From Pelagerythrobacter aerophilus (GTDB taxonomy: Bacteria; Pseudomonadota; Alphaproteobacteria; Sphingomonadales; Sphingomonadaceae), in assembly GCF_003581645.1 (NCBI RefSeq), contig NZ_QXFK01000016.1, positions 248,001 through 312,000 on the forward strand: a stretch of DNA of 64,000 nt, written 5' to 3'. The notes beneath the pieces were generated by a model that worked only from the letters and a program-made list of their open reading frames with translations, was not told where the DNA came from and searched no databases. Within the stretch, counting starts at the first letter, position 1. Every line of letters begins with the position of its first letter. The translations under genes and the position numbers were made by a program. Shown here in pieces: positions 51,153 to 61,946 of the stretch.

Positions 51153-51611
51153 ATGAAAAAGTTCGCTTTGGCAACCCTGCCCGCCCTCGTGGGAATGGCC
51201 GTTATCGCATCGCCCGCGCAGGCGAACGAAGGCCGTGTGGAAGCGCGCGGCGGCATCGCCTGGGCCAATGGCCATGAAGAGGCCGTTGCAGGCGTCGCCG
51301 GCGGTTACGACTTCGACCTGGGCGAGACGACGTTCTTCGGTGTCGAAGGCTCGGCCGACAAAATTCTCGACGACGGCGCGGATGTGGTGTGGGGTGCGAC
51401 GGCGCGCGTCGGCGCCAAGGTGGGTGCGAACGGCAAGCTCTATGCCGCCGGCGGCTACACCTTTGGCGAGGGTGAGGATACGCCCCACCTCGGTGCCGGC
51501 TATCAGCACCGCCTGGGCACCAATCTCTACGTGAAGGGCGAGTACCGCCACTTCTTCAGCGACTTCGTCGACGTGAACACGGCGGCGGTCGGCGTCGGCT
51601 TCACCTTCTGA
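51153..51611 (+). CDS. Outer membrane beta-barrel protein 2
   Basis: A 152-residue paralogue-like barrel. A signal peptide ends near AQANE (about 25). It ends in VGVGFTF, with the terminal Phe insertion signal, and shares FFGVEG with VGVEG in barrel 1. The start is the ATG before MKKFALATLP. It has its own terminator, so it is probably transcribed separately. Confidence 0.8.
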   Translation: MKKFALATLPALVGMAVIASPAQANEGRVEARGGIAWANGHEEAVAGVAGGYDFDLGETTFFGVEGSADKILDDGADVVWGATARVGAKVGANGKLYAAGGYTFGEGEDTPHLGAGYQHRLGTNLYVKGEYRHFFSDFVDVNTAAVGVGFTF

Positions 51612-51632
51612 AGCCAGCGAGTATTGCAAGGG

Positions 51633-51661
51633 AAGGGCGGTCCTGCTGGCCGCCCTTTTTC
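51633..51661 (+). terminator. Terminator of barrel gene 2
   Basis: AAGGGCGG and CCGCCCTT flank a short loop, followed by TTTTT. The tract reaches the trpF stop codon on the other strand. Confidence 0.9.
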
Positions 51662-52299
51662 TATGCGCCGCGCACTGCCGCGCAGAAGGCCGCAATCAAC
51701 GCGGGGTCCTTCACTCCCGGCGCGCTTTCCACCCCCGAGGAGGTGTCGACCAGCGGCGCCCCGGCCGCGCGGATTGCCTCGGCAACATTGCCCGGCGTCA
51801 ACCCTCCGGCGAGGCCCCACGGCAGCGGCCCGCGGTGTCCGCTAAGCAGGGACCAGTCGAACCGCAGACCCATCCCTCCGGGCAGCGCGGCACCCTTGGG
51901 GGTCTTGGCGTCGAACAGGAGCAGGTCCGCCGCATCGCGGTAGGCGTTGGCGCGCGCAACGTCCTCCCGCGAGGCGACCGAGACCACCTTCCACACTGGC
52001 AAGCCGAAGCGCGCGCGGAGCTGCGCTGCGCGTTCGGGCGTCTCGCTGCCATGAAGCTGGATCGCGTCGAGAGCGCCCGCCGTCACCCCTTCGGTGAGCA
52101 ACGCGTCGTCAGGATCGACGAACAGCCCGACCTTGCCGATCCGCCGGTCCGCGCGGGCCGAGAGTTCGCGCGCCGCGCCAGCAGTCAGGTTGCGAGGGGA
52201 AGGGGCGAAGAACACGAAGCCGCAATAATCGGCCCGTGCTCCCATCGCTGCATCGAGCGCCTCGGGCGTGGATATCCCGCAGATCTTGATTTTGGTCAT
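51661..52299 (-). CDS. trpF: Phosphoribosylanthranilate isomerase
   Basis: A 212-residue TIM-barrel enzyme that isomerises phosphoribosylanthranilate in tryptophan synthesis. The start KIKICGISTPEALDAA contains the catalytic cysteine, VGLFVDPDD follows, and the phosphate-binding LAGGLTPGN and VDTSSGVESAPGVKD blocks are intact. It is 1.6 kb from trpB, with two barrel genes on the opposite strand between them. Confidence 0.97.
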   Translation of the reverse strand: MTKIKICGISTPEALDAAMGARADYCGFVFFAPSPRNLTAGAARELSARADRRIGKVGLFVDPDDALLTEGVTAGALDAIQLHGSETPERAAQLRARFGLPVWKVVSVASREDVARANAYRDAADLLLFDAKTPKGAALPGGMGLRFDWSLLSGHRGPLPWGLAGGLTPGNVAEAIRAAGAPLVDTSSGVESAPGVKDPALIAAFCAAVRGA

Positions 52300-52305
52300 G
52301 GGCGA

Positions 52306-52668
52306 TCAGGCGTTTTGGACGAGACGAAGGAGGGAGCCGTCGTGATCGACAAGATAGGCGATGTCGAGCCCGCTATGCTCGCGCTGCGGGGCCTGCAACC
52401 TTGGGAAACCTGAAGAGCCAGCGCTGATACCGGCCGCGCGGCATATCTCGACGAAGGCCGGCATGTCGTCGAGGCGAAGGCAGCAGCCGAACGAACTTTC
52501 CGAGGGATCGAGATGGGGATGAGGGAAGAATTCGAGCTGCACTTCGCCGCGGCGCAGGATCATCCAGCCGCCGTCGCGCCAGGTGCGCTCGAAGCCGAGT
52601 TTGGCATAGAACCTTTCGGTCGTGTCGAAATCGCGCGCGGGCAAGTTGGGAGTGGCGCGGTCCGCCAT
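52306..52668 (-). CDS. VOC family / bleomycin resistance-like protein
   Basis: A 120-residue protein of the glyoxalase/bleomycin-resistance fold. It begins with NLPARDFDTTERFYAKLGFERTW and has GEVQLEFFPHPHLDPS in the middle, like bleomycin-binding proteins. Resistance is not proven; such genes often act as detoxifying binders. It overlaps neighbours closely (6 bases to trpF, 2 bases to pyrF), so it belongs to the same leftward transcript. Confidence 0.8.
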   Translation of the reverse strand: MADRATPNLPARDFDTTERFYAKLGFERTWRDGGWMILRRGEVQLEFFPHPHLDPSESSFGCCLRLDDMPAFVEICRAAGISAGSSGFPRLQAPQREHSGLDIAYLVDHDGSLLRLVQNA

Positions 52669-52670
52669 GT

Positions 52671-53345
52671 CTAAAGGGTCGCTTCGACCGCGATTGCCGC
52701 CGCCACGGGATCGTCAGCGCGGCTGATCGGGCGGCCGATGACCAGCACGCTCGCCCCATCGTCGCGTGCCTGCCGCGGAGTGACGACGCGCTTCTGGTCG
52801 CCTGCTCCGTTGCCGGGCAGGCGCAAGCCGGGGACGACGAAGAACCCGTCCTTCCACTGGCGATGAACCGCGCCGACCTCCTGCCCCGAGCAGACGATGC
52901 CGTCGAGCCCCGCCGCCTCGGCCAGTTCGGCGAGGCGCATGACTTGATCGTGCGCGCCGCCTTTCACCCCGGTGCGTTCGAGATCGCGGTTGTCCATGCT
53001 GGTGAGCATCGTCACCGCGACGACTTTCGTCCCGTTGCTCGCGGCCGCCTTGGCATCTTCCATCATCGCGCGTCCGCCGCTGGCGTGGACGGTGACGATG
53101 GCGGGCTCGAGCACATGGATCGCCTGCATCGCCCCGGCGACCGTGTTGGGAATATCGTGGAGCTTGAGGTCGAGGAATATCGGCAGGCCCAGATGGGCGA
53201 TCTCGTGCACCCCGTGGTGCCCGTGCGCGCAGAAGAACTCGAGCCCCAGTTTTACGCCGCCGACATGTGCCTTGACCCTGGAGGCCAGCGCCTTGGCCGC
53301 GTCGAGCTGAGGCAGGTCGAGCGCGAGGTAGACCGGGTTGCTCAT
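52671..53345 (-). CDS. pyrF: Orotidine 5'-phosphate decarboxylase
   Basis: A 224-residue decarboxylase making UMP. The catalytic block FLDLKLHDIPNTV is intact, with a lysine and two aspartates; GIVCSGQEVG and VTPRQARDDG bind the phosphate. The start overlaps the stop of the upstream LapA-domain gene by 4 bases. Confidence 0.97.
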   Translation of the reverse strand: MSNPVYLALDLPQLDAAKALASRVKAHVGGVKLGLEFFCAHGHHGVHEIAHLGLPIFLDLKLHDIPNTVAGAMQAIHVLEPAIVTVHASGGRAMMEDAKAAASNGTKVVAVTMLTSMDNRDLERTGVKGGAHDQVMRLAELAEAAGLDGIVCSGQEVGAVHRQWKDGFFVVPGLRLPGNGAGDQKRVVTPRQARDDGASVLVIGRPISRADDPVAAAIAVEATL

Positions 53346-53692
53346 GCGGGGTCTTTGGGGCGGTCGTCCGCGACGTCGGTCGTCACGGGTGTCGACGCGG
53401 GTTCATGCACGGTTTCGGGCGGCGGGGGCGCCGCCGCGGTGTTGGCGACCGCGGTGCGATGCGCCGTTTCGAGCGAGCTGATCCGCCGGTTGAGCCGCCA
53501 CTTCGAACCCTGATGCAGCAGCCACATCGGCAGCAGGCCGAGCAGGAAGGACACGACCACCAGCGCCGGTATCTTGGTCTCCAGCACCAGGCCCTGCCAG
53601 ATCGTTATTTCGACCGGCCGCCAGTTGAAGGCGGAAAAGACCAGCAGCGCGGCCAGCAGCAGGACCCAGACGATCGTTCTCACCACTTGCAT
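53342..53692 (-). CDS. LapA-domain membrane protein
   Basis: A 116-residue protein with two transmembrane helices (about 6-24 and 42-62) separated by a short periplasmic stretch WRPVEITIWQGLVLETKIPA, the LapA/DUF1049 pattern. The cytosolic tail is proline/threonine-rich. In E. coli such proteins assist LPS assembly with LapB; no lapB lies next door. Confidence 0.82.
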   Translation of the reverse strand: MQVVRTIVWVLLLAALLVFSAFNWRPVEITIWQGLVLETKIPALVVVSFLLGLLPMWLLHQGSKWRLNRRISSLETAHRTAVANTAAAPPPPETVHEPASTPVTTDVADDRPKDPA

Positions 53693-53771
53693 GCTCTGTC
53701 TCGCTTCTCGTTCAAGGCGGCCCGGATGCTAAACGCCTTGGCAACCCAAGGGAAGCCTGCCGCTGTGCCCC

Positions 53772-55082
53772 TCAGCCGAAGACCCGGGCGAAGATCCGGT
53801 CGACTTCCTTGAAGTGATAGTCGAGGTCGAATTTCTCTTCGAGATCGGCATGGCTGAGCGCCGCCGTCACCTCGTCGTCGCCTTTGAGCAGGTCGAGCAG
53901 TGAGAGCGCGCCGTCCGATTCCCAGACCTTCATCGCGTTGCGCTGTACGAGGCGGTAGGCGTCCTCGCGGCTGACGCCTGCCTGCGTGAGCGCCAGCAGG
54001 ACGCGCTGTGAATGGACGAGGCCGCCCATCCGATCGAGGTTCTTCTGCATCCGCTCGGGATAGACCAGCAGCTTGTCGATCACGCCGGTGAGGCGCGCGA
54101 GCGCGAAGTCGAGCGTGATCGTCGCGTCGGGACCGATGAAGCGCTCGACCGAGGAGTGGCTGATGTCCCGCTCGTGCCACAGCGCGACGTTTTCCAGCGC
54201 GGGGAGGGCATAGGCGCGGATCATGCGGGCCTGGCCGGTCAGATTCTCGGTCAGGATCGGGTTGCGCTTGTGCGGCATGGCAGAGCTGCCCTTCTGCCCG
54301 GGCGAGAAGTATTCCTCCGCCTCCAGCACTTCGGTCCGCTGGAGATGGCGGATCTCGACCGCGACCCGTTCGATCGAGCCGGCGATCACCGCCAGCGTGG
54401 CGAAGAACATCGCGTGCCGGTCGCGCGGGATCACTTGCGTGCTGATCGGCTCGACTACGAGGCCGAGGCGCTCGGCGACGTGTTCCTCCACCCGCGGGTC
54501 GACATTGGCGAACGTGCCGACGGCGCCGCTGATAGCGCAAGTCGCGATCTCCTCGCGCGCCGCGACCAGCCGCTGGCGGCAGCGCGCGAACTCGGCGTAG
54601 GCCTGCGCCAGCTTGAGCCCGAAGGTCACCGGCTCGGCATGAATGCCGTGGCTACGGCCGATGGTGGGTGTGTACTTGTGTTCTTCCGCCCGGCGCTTGA
54701 TCGCCGCGAGGAGCTGGTCGAGGTCGGCGAGCAGAATGTCGGACGCGCGGGCGAGCTGCACTGCAAGCGTCGTGTCGAGCACATCCGAGCTGGTCATGCC
54801 CTGGTGCATGAAGCGCGCCTCGTCTCCCACCTGTTCGGCGACCCAGGTGAGGAAGGCGATCACGTCGTGTTTGGTCACCGCCTCGATCGCATCGATCGCC
54901 GGAACGTCGATCTTCGGATCGGTCGCCCACCAGTCCCACAGCGCCTTTGCTGCGCTCTTCGGCACCACGCCGAGCTCGCCGAGCTTCTCGGTCGCGTGCG
55001 CCTCGATCTCGAACCAGATGCGGTAGCGCGCCTCGGGCTCCCAGATCGCGGTCATTTCGGGGCGGGCGTAGCGGGGGACCAT
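53772..55082 (-). CDS. purB: Adenylosuccinate lyase
   Basis: A 436-residue lyase of the fumarase superfamily acting twice in purine synthesis. The start is MVPRYARPEMTAIWEPEARY with CGGAG about 7 bases upstream. The signature KGSSAMPHKRNPI and the histidine-containing RSHGIHAEPVTFG block are intact. Confidence 0.97.
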   Translation of the reverse strand: MVPRYARPEMTAIWEPEARYRIWFEIEAHATEKLGELGVVPKSAAKALWDWWATDPKIDVPAIDAIEAVTKHDVIAFLTWVAEQVGDEARFMHQGMTSSDVLDTTLAVQLARASDILLADLDQLLAAIKRRAEEHKYTPTIGRSHGIHAEPVTFGLKLAQAYAEFARCRQRLVAAREEIATCAISGAVGTFANVDPRVEEHVAERLGLVVEPISTQVIPRDRHAMFFATLAVIAGSIERVAVEIRHLQRTEVLEAEEYFSPGQKGSSAMPHKRNPILTENLTGQARMIRAYALPALENVALWHERDISHSSVERFIGPDATITLDFALARLTGVIDKLLVYPERMQKNLDRMGGLVHSQRVLLALTQAGVSREDAYRLVQRNAMKVWESDGALSLLDLLKGDDEVTAALSHADLEEKFDLDYHFKEVDRIFARVFG

Positions 55083-55149
55083 TCTCGACTCCGGTTGCTG
55101 GCTGGCGCAGCCGCTAAGGGGCCGGCGCGGGGATAGCAAGGGGCAGTGC

Positions 55150-55360
55150 AATCTCCCGTGCCAGCCCCTCCGCACCGGGAAATCGCCGATCACGACTGAC
55201 GAGACGCAATGTGCCGTCATACGAGGCGAGGGCCTCTTGAGCATCTCGAAGGCGGCGGTGGCGAGGTGGTTGGTCGGCTCGTCGAACCCTAGAAACCGCG
55301 GCGGTACTAGCCGCCCCCATCATGGCGACCCGTACAGCTTCTCGTCGCCGCCGCTCGGCG
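55150..55360 (-). pseudogene. Remnant of an ABC-F ATPase gene
   Basis: On the minus strand, one frame gives PSGGDE (about 55358-55341), a stop codon near 55321, then LGFDEPTNHLATAAFEML (to about 55240), matching the ABC signature and Walker B of ABC-F proteins. The reading then shifts frame to EALASYDGTLRLVSRDRRF, the H-loop region with the usual His replaced by Arg. The pieces are in native order but in different frames with a stop, so this is a decayed C-terminal fragment. The N-terminal ATPase domain is absent. Confidence 0.7.
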
Positions 55361-55473
55361 CGGTCGCGGGCGCAGGCCACGTTGCGGTTGGCGAGAAGCG
55401 CTCTTTCTGACGAGTTCCACCGTCGCCTGGGGGCATATTTCGCTGTCATCTTTGGCACGGCCATGTTGACCAA

Positions 55474-55503
55474 GTGAACGTTATCAATTAGGTGAACGTT
55501 CAC
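55474..55503 (+). promoter_or_regulatory. Palindromic operator candidate before the TonB receptor gene
   Basis: GTGAACGTTCAC at 55492-55503 is a perfect 12-bp palindrome with a central CG, as in LacI-family operators. A half copy GTGAACGTT begins 18 bases upstream at 55474. The palindrome is 50 bases before the receptor start. The LacI-type gene at 63478 is the natural candidate regulator. The palindrome is seen; the pairing is inferred. Confidence 0.65.
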
Positions 55504-55552
55504 ATAAGAATTTTGCATGCCGCGAAGCGCATGAAATCGGGAGGAGAATCAG

Positions 55553-58552
55553 ATGAAATTGAAGGGCAACCCGTTTCTCGTCAGGGCGCTGGCGGGAACG
55601 TCGTTTGTGGCACTGAGCGCATTGGCGCCGGTCGCGCAGGCGCAGGATTCGTCCGCCGACGACTCCGCTCAAGAGACTGCAAACGATACTCCCGAGGACG
55701 AAAACGTCATCGTCGTATCGGGTATTCGCGCAAGTCTTCAGAACGCGATGAACATCAAGCGCGAAGCTGTCGGCGTGGTGGATGCCATCAGCGCGGAAGA
55801 TATCGGCAAATTCCCCGATACGAACCTTGCCGAATCGCTCCAGCGGATCACCGGCGTATCGATCGACCGCCAGAGCGGCGAAGGGTCGAAAGTGACGGTC
55901 CGCGGTTTCGGGCCGGATTTCAACCTCGTGCTTCTCAACGGCCGCCAGATGCCTGCTTCGAGTTTGGGCGACTGCTGTTCGGCTCCCGCTTCGCGCTCCT
56001 TCGATTTCGCCAACCTTGCCTCGGAGGGCATTGCCGGCGTCGAAGTCTACAAGTCGGGCCGCGCTTCGCTGCCGACCGGCGGTATTGGCTCGGTCATCAA
56101 CATCAAGACGCCGCGCCCGCTCGATCGGCCGGGTTTTCAGGGCAGCATCGGAATCAAGGGTGTAATCGATCACACGTTCGAAGACACCGAGATCACGCCC
56201 GAGATTTCGGGCATCATCAGCAAGACCTTTGCCAACGATACCATCGGCATTCTGGTGAGTGGCTCTTACCAGCGACGCAAGGCCAGCCTCGCGCAGTTCA
56301 CGGTTGGTGAGTGGCGCGAAGGGTATCTTGCAACAGAGGGCAACTGGGGCTCGCTGGCGATGCCGGGCGACCCCCGGTACGCCAACATCGAGAACCGTCC
56401 GGAAGGCGACGATATCTACCAGGTTCCGCAGAACGCGGCCTACGACTTCACCGATATCGATCGTGAACGGATCAACGGCCAGGCCGTGTTGCAATTCCAG
56501 CCGTCGGACGAGTTCGGCGCGACGTTTGACTACACCTTCTCGCAAAACACGCTCGATGCCCGCACGAATAGCATCGGTGTGTGGTTCAATCACGATCAGA
56601 CAAGCAGCAGTTGGACCGATGGGCCAGTCGCCGGTCCAAACTTCTACGCCGAGACTTTCGGGGCAGGAAAGGACCTTCCCATCACCGGCGCGGTCGCCGC
56701 CAATCGCAGCATCAATCACTCGATCGGCGCCAACTTCGAATGGAACCATCCGAGCGGTATGCGCTGGGTGCTGGATGCGCACTATTCGACCGCAGAATCC
56801 AAGCCGACATCTCCATACGGCAGCAACATTGCCGTGGGGACTTCGATCTTCGGCGTCGAGAGTCAGCGTGTCGATTTCACCACCGAGATGCCCGTCCTAT
56901 CGGTTGATATGTATCCGGGCTCCGAAATCGATCCGTCGAATATCCGTCCATCGGGCAATGCATTCCGCAATGCCTATATGAAGGACCGGATCATGGAGGT
57001 GTCGCTAAGGGGCGCCTACGATTTCGACGCCGGGTTCATCGAAAGTCTCGACTTCGGTGCGACCTATACCGATAACAAGGTTCGCACCGCCTATGGTTTC
57101 CTCCAGAGCGACAGCTGGGGCGGCACGTTGAGCGCGGAAGAGACGCCGGACGATTTCTTCACGCCGAGGGACCTTCGCACCGATCTCGACGGGATGAATG
57201 GGTCACAAGACCCGAGCATCATCCCGACCTATTTTCGAATCGCCACGGAAGACTTGATCCAGTTCCTTGAATCGGAGATTGGAATCTGTTCTGCGCCATG
57301 GTCCGGCACGCCCACGGGCGAAGGCTGCCTGGCCGAATATACCGTCGACCGCCGGCTCCGTGAAAAGACCATCGCGCCGTTCGTGCAGTCGCTTCACGCG
57401 TTCGACATCCTTGCGGACGAGGCTCACCTGCGCCTTGGCTTGCGGTACGAAACGACCGATATTTCCGCCCCAGCGCGAGTTCCGGTCCCAATCGGGACCG
57501 TACTGATCTCCGACAACGAAATCGCAATCCAGAATGCTGAGGATACGGTAGCCTCGTCGCTGAAAGGCAGCTACGACAACTGGCTCCCGGCAATTGACTT
57601 CGACATTACGCCGATCGAGAACGTCGTTCTGCGCGCGTCATATAGTCACACGATCACCCGCGCGGGCTATGACAAGTTAGGCGGCGGTTTGACCGTTAAC
57701 TCTCCTGCTCGCCCCAACGGCGGCAGTACCGGCAGCAGCGGCGATCCCGGCCTCACCCCGTACAAGTCGAAGAACTTCGATGTGTCGGCCGAGTGGTATT
57801 ACGGTCCGGCAAGCTATATTTCAGTTGGGTACTTCCGTAAGAACGTCAGTAACTTCATCACCGATCAGACGACGCAGGAGCCGGTATTCGACTTGCCTAA
57901 TCCGGCTCAAGGTGCTGCTGTGCAGGCAGCGCGGGCTGCGCTAGGCGAAGACGCGAGCTTCGCCGACATTCTCAGTTACGTGGCGACCAACAATCCAGAC
58001 CTCGTCACCCGGGACAACGCCGGCGAGCCCCGGGGCATTATTGGGCAGCCCGGAGATCCTTCACTGGTTTTCACGATCACTCGGCCAATCAACACCGATC
58101 GGTCGGCGACGCTAGATGGTTTCGAGTTCGCTATCCAGCACGACTTCTGGAACACCGGTTTCGGGGCTATCCTTAACTACACGATCGTAAATAGTGACAC
58201 TCATTACGATAATACGTTACGCTACACGGAAGAGCAGTTCGCTGTGACCGGTGTTTCCGACAGCGCCAATGCCGTTCTATTCTACGACCGGGGCGGTCTG
58301 CAGGCGCGTGTTGCCTATAACTGGCGGGACGAGTTTCTGACCGGTTACGGGCTCGACCCGTTCTACATTGAAGCCTACGGCCAGGTCGATGCGAGTGCGA
58401 GCTACGAATTCGCAAACGGGCTCACCATCTTCGGCGAGGCCATCAACCTCCTGAGCGAAGGCCGTCGGGGCCATCGCCGGGCCGATCAGGCGGTGTATTT
58501 CGCGGCCCCGGGCTACGCCCGATACGCGGCCGGCGTGCGCTTTACCTGGTGA
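55553..58552 (+). CDS. TonB-dependent receptor
   Basis: A 999-residue outer-membrane receptor that imports a large substrate using TonB energy. A signal peptide (cleavage near AQAQ, about 30) precedes the TonB box NVIVVSGIR at 51-59. The plug follows (AEDIGKFPDTNLAESLQRITGVSI, then YKSGRASLPTGGIGSVINIKT), then a 22-strand-type barrel ending in RYAAGVRFTW. GGAGGAG lies 6 bases upstream of the ATG. Its length and plug sequence resemble receptors of carbohydrate loci in Sphingomonadales and Caulobacterales. Confidence 0.95.
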   Translation: MKLKGNPFLVRALAGTSFVALSALAPVAQAQDSSADDSAQETANDTPEDENVIVVSGIRASLQNAMNIKREAVGVVDAISAEDIGKFPDTNLAESLQRITGVSIDRQSGEGSKVTVRGFGPDFNLVLLNGRQMPASSLGDCCSAPASRSFDFANLASEGIAGVEVYKSGRASLPTGGIGSVINIKTPRPLDRPGFQGSIGIKGVIDHTFEDTEITPEISGIISKTFANDTIGILVSGSYQRRKASLAQFTVGEWREGYLATEGNWGSLAMPGDPRYANIENRPEGDDIYQVPQNAAYDFTDIDRERINGQAVLQFQPSDEFGATFDYTFSQNTLDARTNSIGVWFNHDQTSSSWTDGPVAGPNFYAETFGAGKDLPITGAVAANRSINHSIGANFEWNHPSGMRWVLDAHYSTAESKPTSPYGSNIAVGTSIFGVESQRVDFTTEMPVLSVDMYPGSEIDPSNIRPSGNAFRNAYMKDRIMEVSLRGAYDFDAGFIESLDFGATYTDNKVRTAYGFLQSDSWGGTLSAEETPDDFFTPRDLRTDLDGMNGSQDPSIIPTYFRIATEDLIQFLESEIGICSAPWSGTPTGEGCLAEYTVDRRLREKTIAPFVQSLHAFDILADEAHLRLGLRYETTDISAPARVPVPIGTVLISDNEIAIQNAEDTVASSLKGSYDNWLPAIDFDITPIENVVLRASYSHTITRAGYDKLGGGLTVNSPARPNGGSTGSSGDPGLTPYKSKNFDVSAEWYYGPASYISVGYFRKNVSNFITDQTTQEPVFDLPNPAQGAAVQAARAALGEDASFADILSYVATNNPDLVTRDNAGEPRGIIGQPGDPSLVFTITRPINTDRSATLDGFEFAIQHDFWNTGFGAILNYTIVNSDTHYDNTLRYTEEQFAVTGVSDSANAVLFYDRGGLQARVAYNWRDEFLTGYGLDPFYIEAYGQVDASASYEFANGLTIFGEAINLLSEGRRGHRRADQAVYFAAPGYARYAAGVRFTW

Positions 58553-58588
58553 GGGGTGGGGGCGTTCCCGCCCCCTCCTACTTGCAAG

Positions 58589-58628
58589 AGAGTCGCACTG
58601 CCCCCGACGCAGTGCGACTCTTTGTCTC
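58589..58628 (+). terminator. Hairpin between receptor and halogenase genes
   Basis: AGAGTCGCACTGC pairs with GCAGTGCGACTCT around a 7-base loop, followed by TTGTCT. The weak T tract suggests partial termination, giving more receptor than downstream enzyme. A second short GC hairpin lies just before it. Confidence 0.7.
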
Positions 58629-58634
58629 CGGTGA

Positions 58635-60914
<2,280 letters not shown>

Positions 60915-60922
<8 letters not shown>

Positions 60923-61946
60923 GGCCGACCCTCCGATTTTCACGGGCATGGAACAAGTCCCGGAGCGCAAGGCGAGCGATAGTGCCGCGCTGTCCTCGAT
61001 ACTCGATGAGGCTGATTCACCCTTTGTGGTGCGCGGACTGGTGTCGGAATGGCCATTGGTCAAGGCGGGGCTCCAATCCGCACGCACCGCCCGCCGCTAT
61101 CTGCTGGACCGTGCCCGGTCGGCCCCCTTCACGGTGACCATCGGCGAACCGGGTCGTGGCGGGCGACTGTTCTACGACGACGACTTCGGAATGAACTTCC
61201 GCACCGCGCGCGGGAAGCTCGCAGACATCTTTCGCGGTTTCGATGACAACGAAGCCCGCACGGAAGCGCCCGCGATCTACCTTTCCTCGGTCGATATGAA
61301 GCTGTTCTTCGACGGGTTGGTCGAAGAAAATGTCTCCCCGGTGGTCGACCGGCGACCGCTCGAAAGCATCTGGATCGGTACCGACACCTGCGTGGCGGCT
61401 CACAACGACTTTCCTCGCAATCTGGCTTGCTGTGCCGTTGGCCGACGACGCTTCACGATCTTCCCGCCCGAGCAGTTCGCCAATCTCTACATCGGCCCGC
61501 TCGAGAACACGCCCGCCGGCCGTGCGGTGAGCATGGTCGATTTCCACGCGCCCGACTTCGATGCCTTCCCGCGTTTCGCCGAGGCGTTGAAGCATGCGCA
61601 AGTGGTCGAGCTGGAGCCGGGCGATGCGGTCTACATTCCTTCGATGTGGTGGCACCATGTCGAGGGACTCGACCCTTTCAATGTGCTGGTAAACTACTGG
61701 TGGCGCGACACGCCCGGTTTTCTCGGCCAGCCGCATGACGCGCTCAATCACGCCATCCTCGCGCTGCGCGACCTGCCGCGATCCGAACGCGCCTTCTGGC
61801 GTGAGCTGTTCGACCATTACGTCTTCGAGAATCCACCGGAGGTGGCCGAGCATATCCCCCAAAAGGCCCGGGGGATCCTTGCTCCGCTGACCGCCGAGAC
61901 CGCAGGCAGGATAAAAGCCTATCTGCTGAGGGCACTGAGCAAATGA
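60915..61946 (+). CDS. Cupin_8 / JmjC-like Fe(II) oxygenase candidate
   Basis: A 343-residue protein of the cupin-like JmjC group. The iron-binding triad is visible: His163 and Asp165 in AAHNDFPRN, and a later histidine in MWWHHVEG (247 or 248). FVVRGLVSEWPLV near 37 is typical of the family. Known relatives hydroxylate proteins or small molecules using 2-oxoglutarate. It begins with GTG at 60915 inside the sapC end and its stop overlaps the next start (ATGA). Confidence 0.85.

Noticed and set aside
50338-51611. Barrel genes as cargo of a mobile element.
   Set aside because: No transposase, integrase, tRNA target or flanking direct repeat was seen around them.
55114-55518. A 134-residue minus-strand open frame as a real gene.
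   Set aside because: The frame is only one piece of an ABC-F remnant; Walker B lies in another frame and the N-terminal part has no family-like sequence or good ribosome site.
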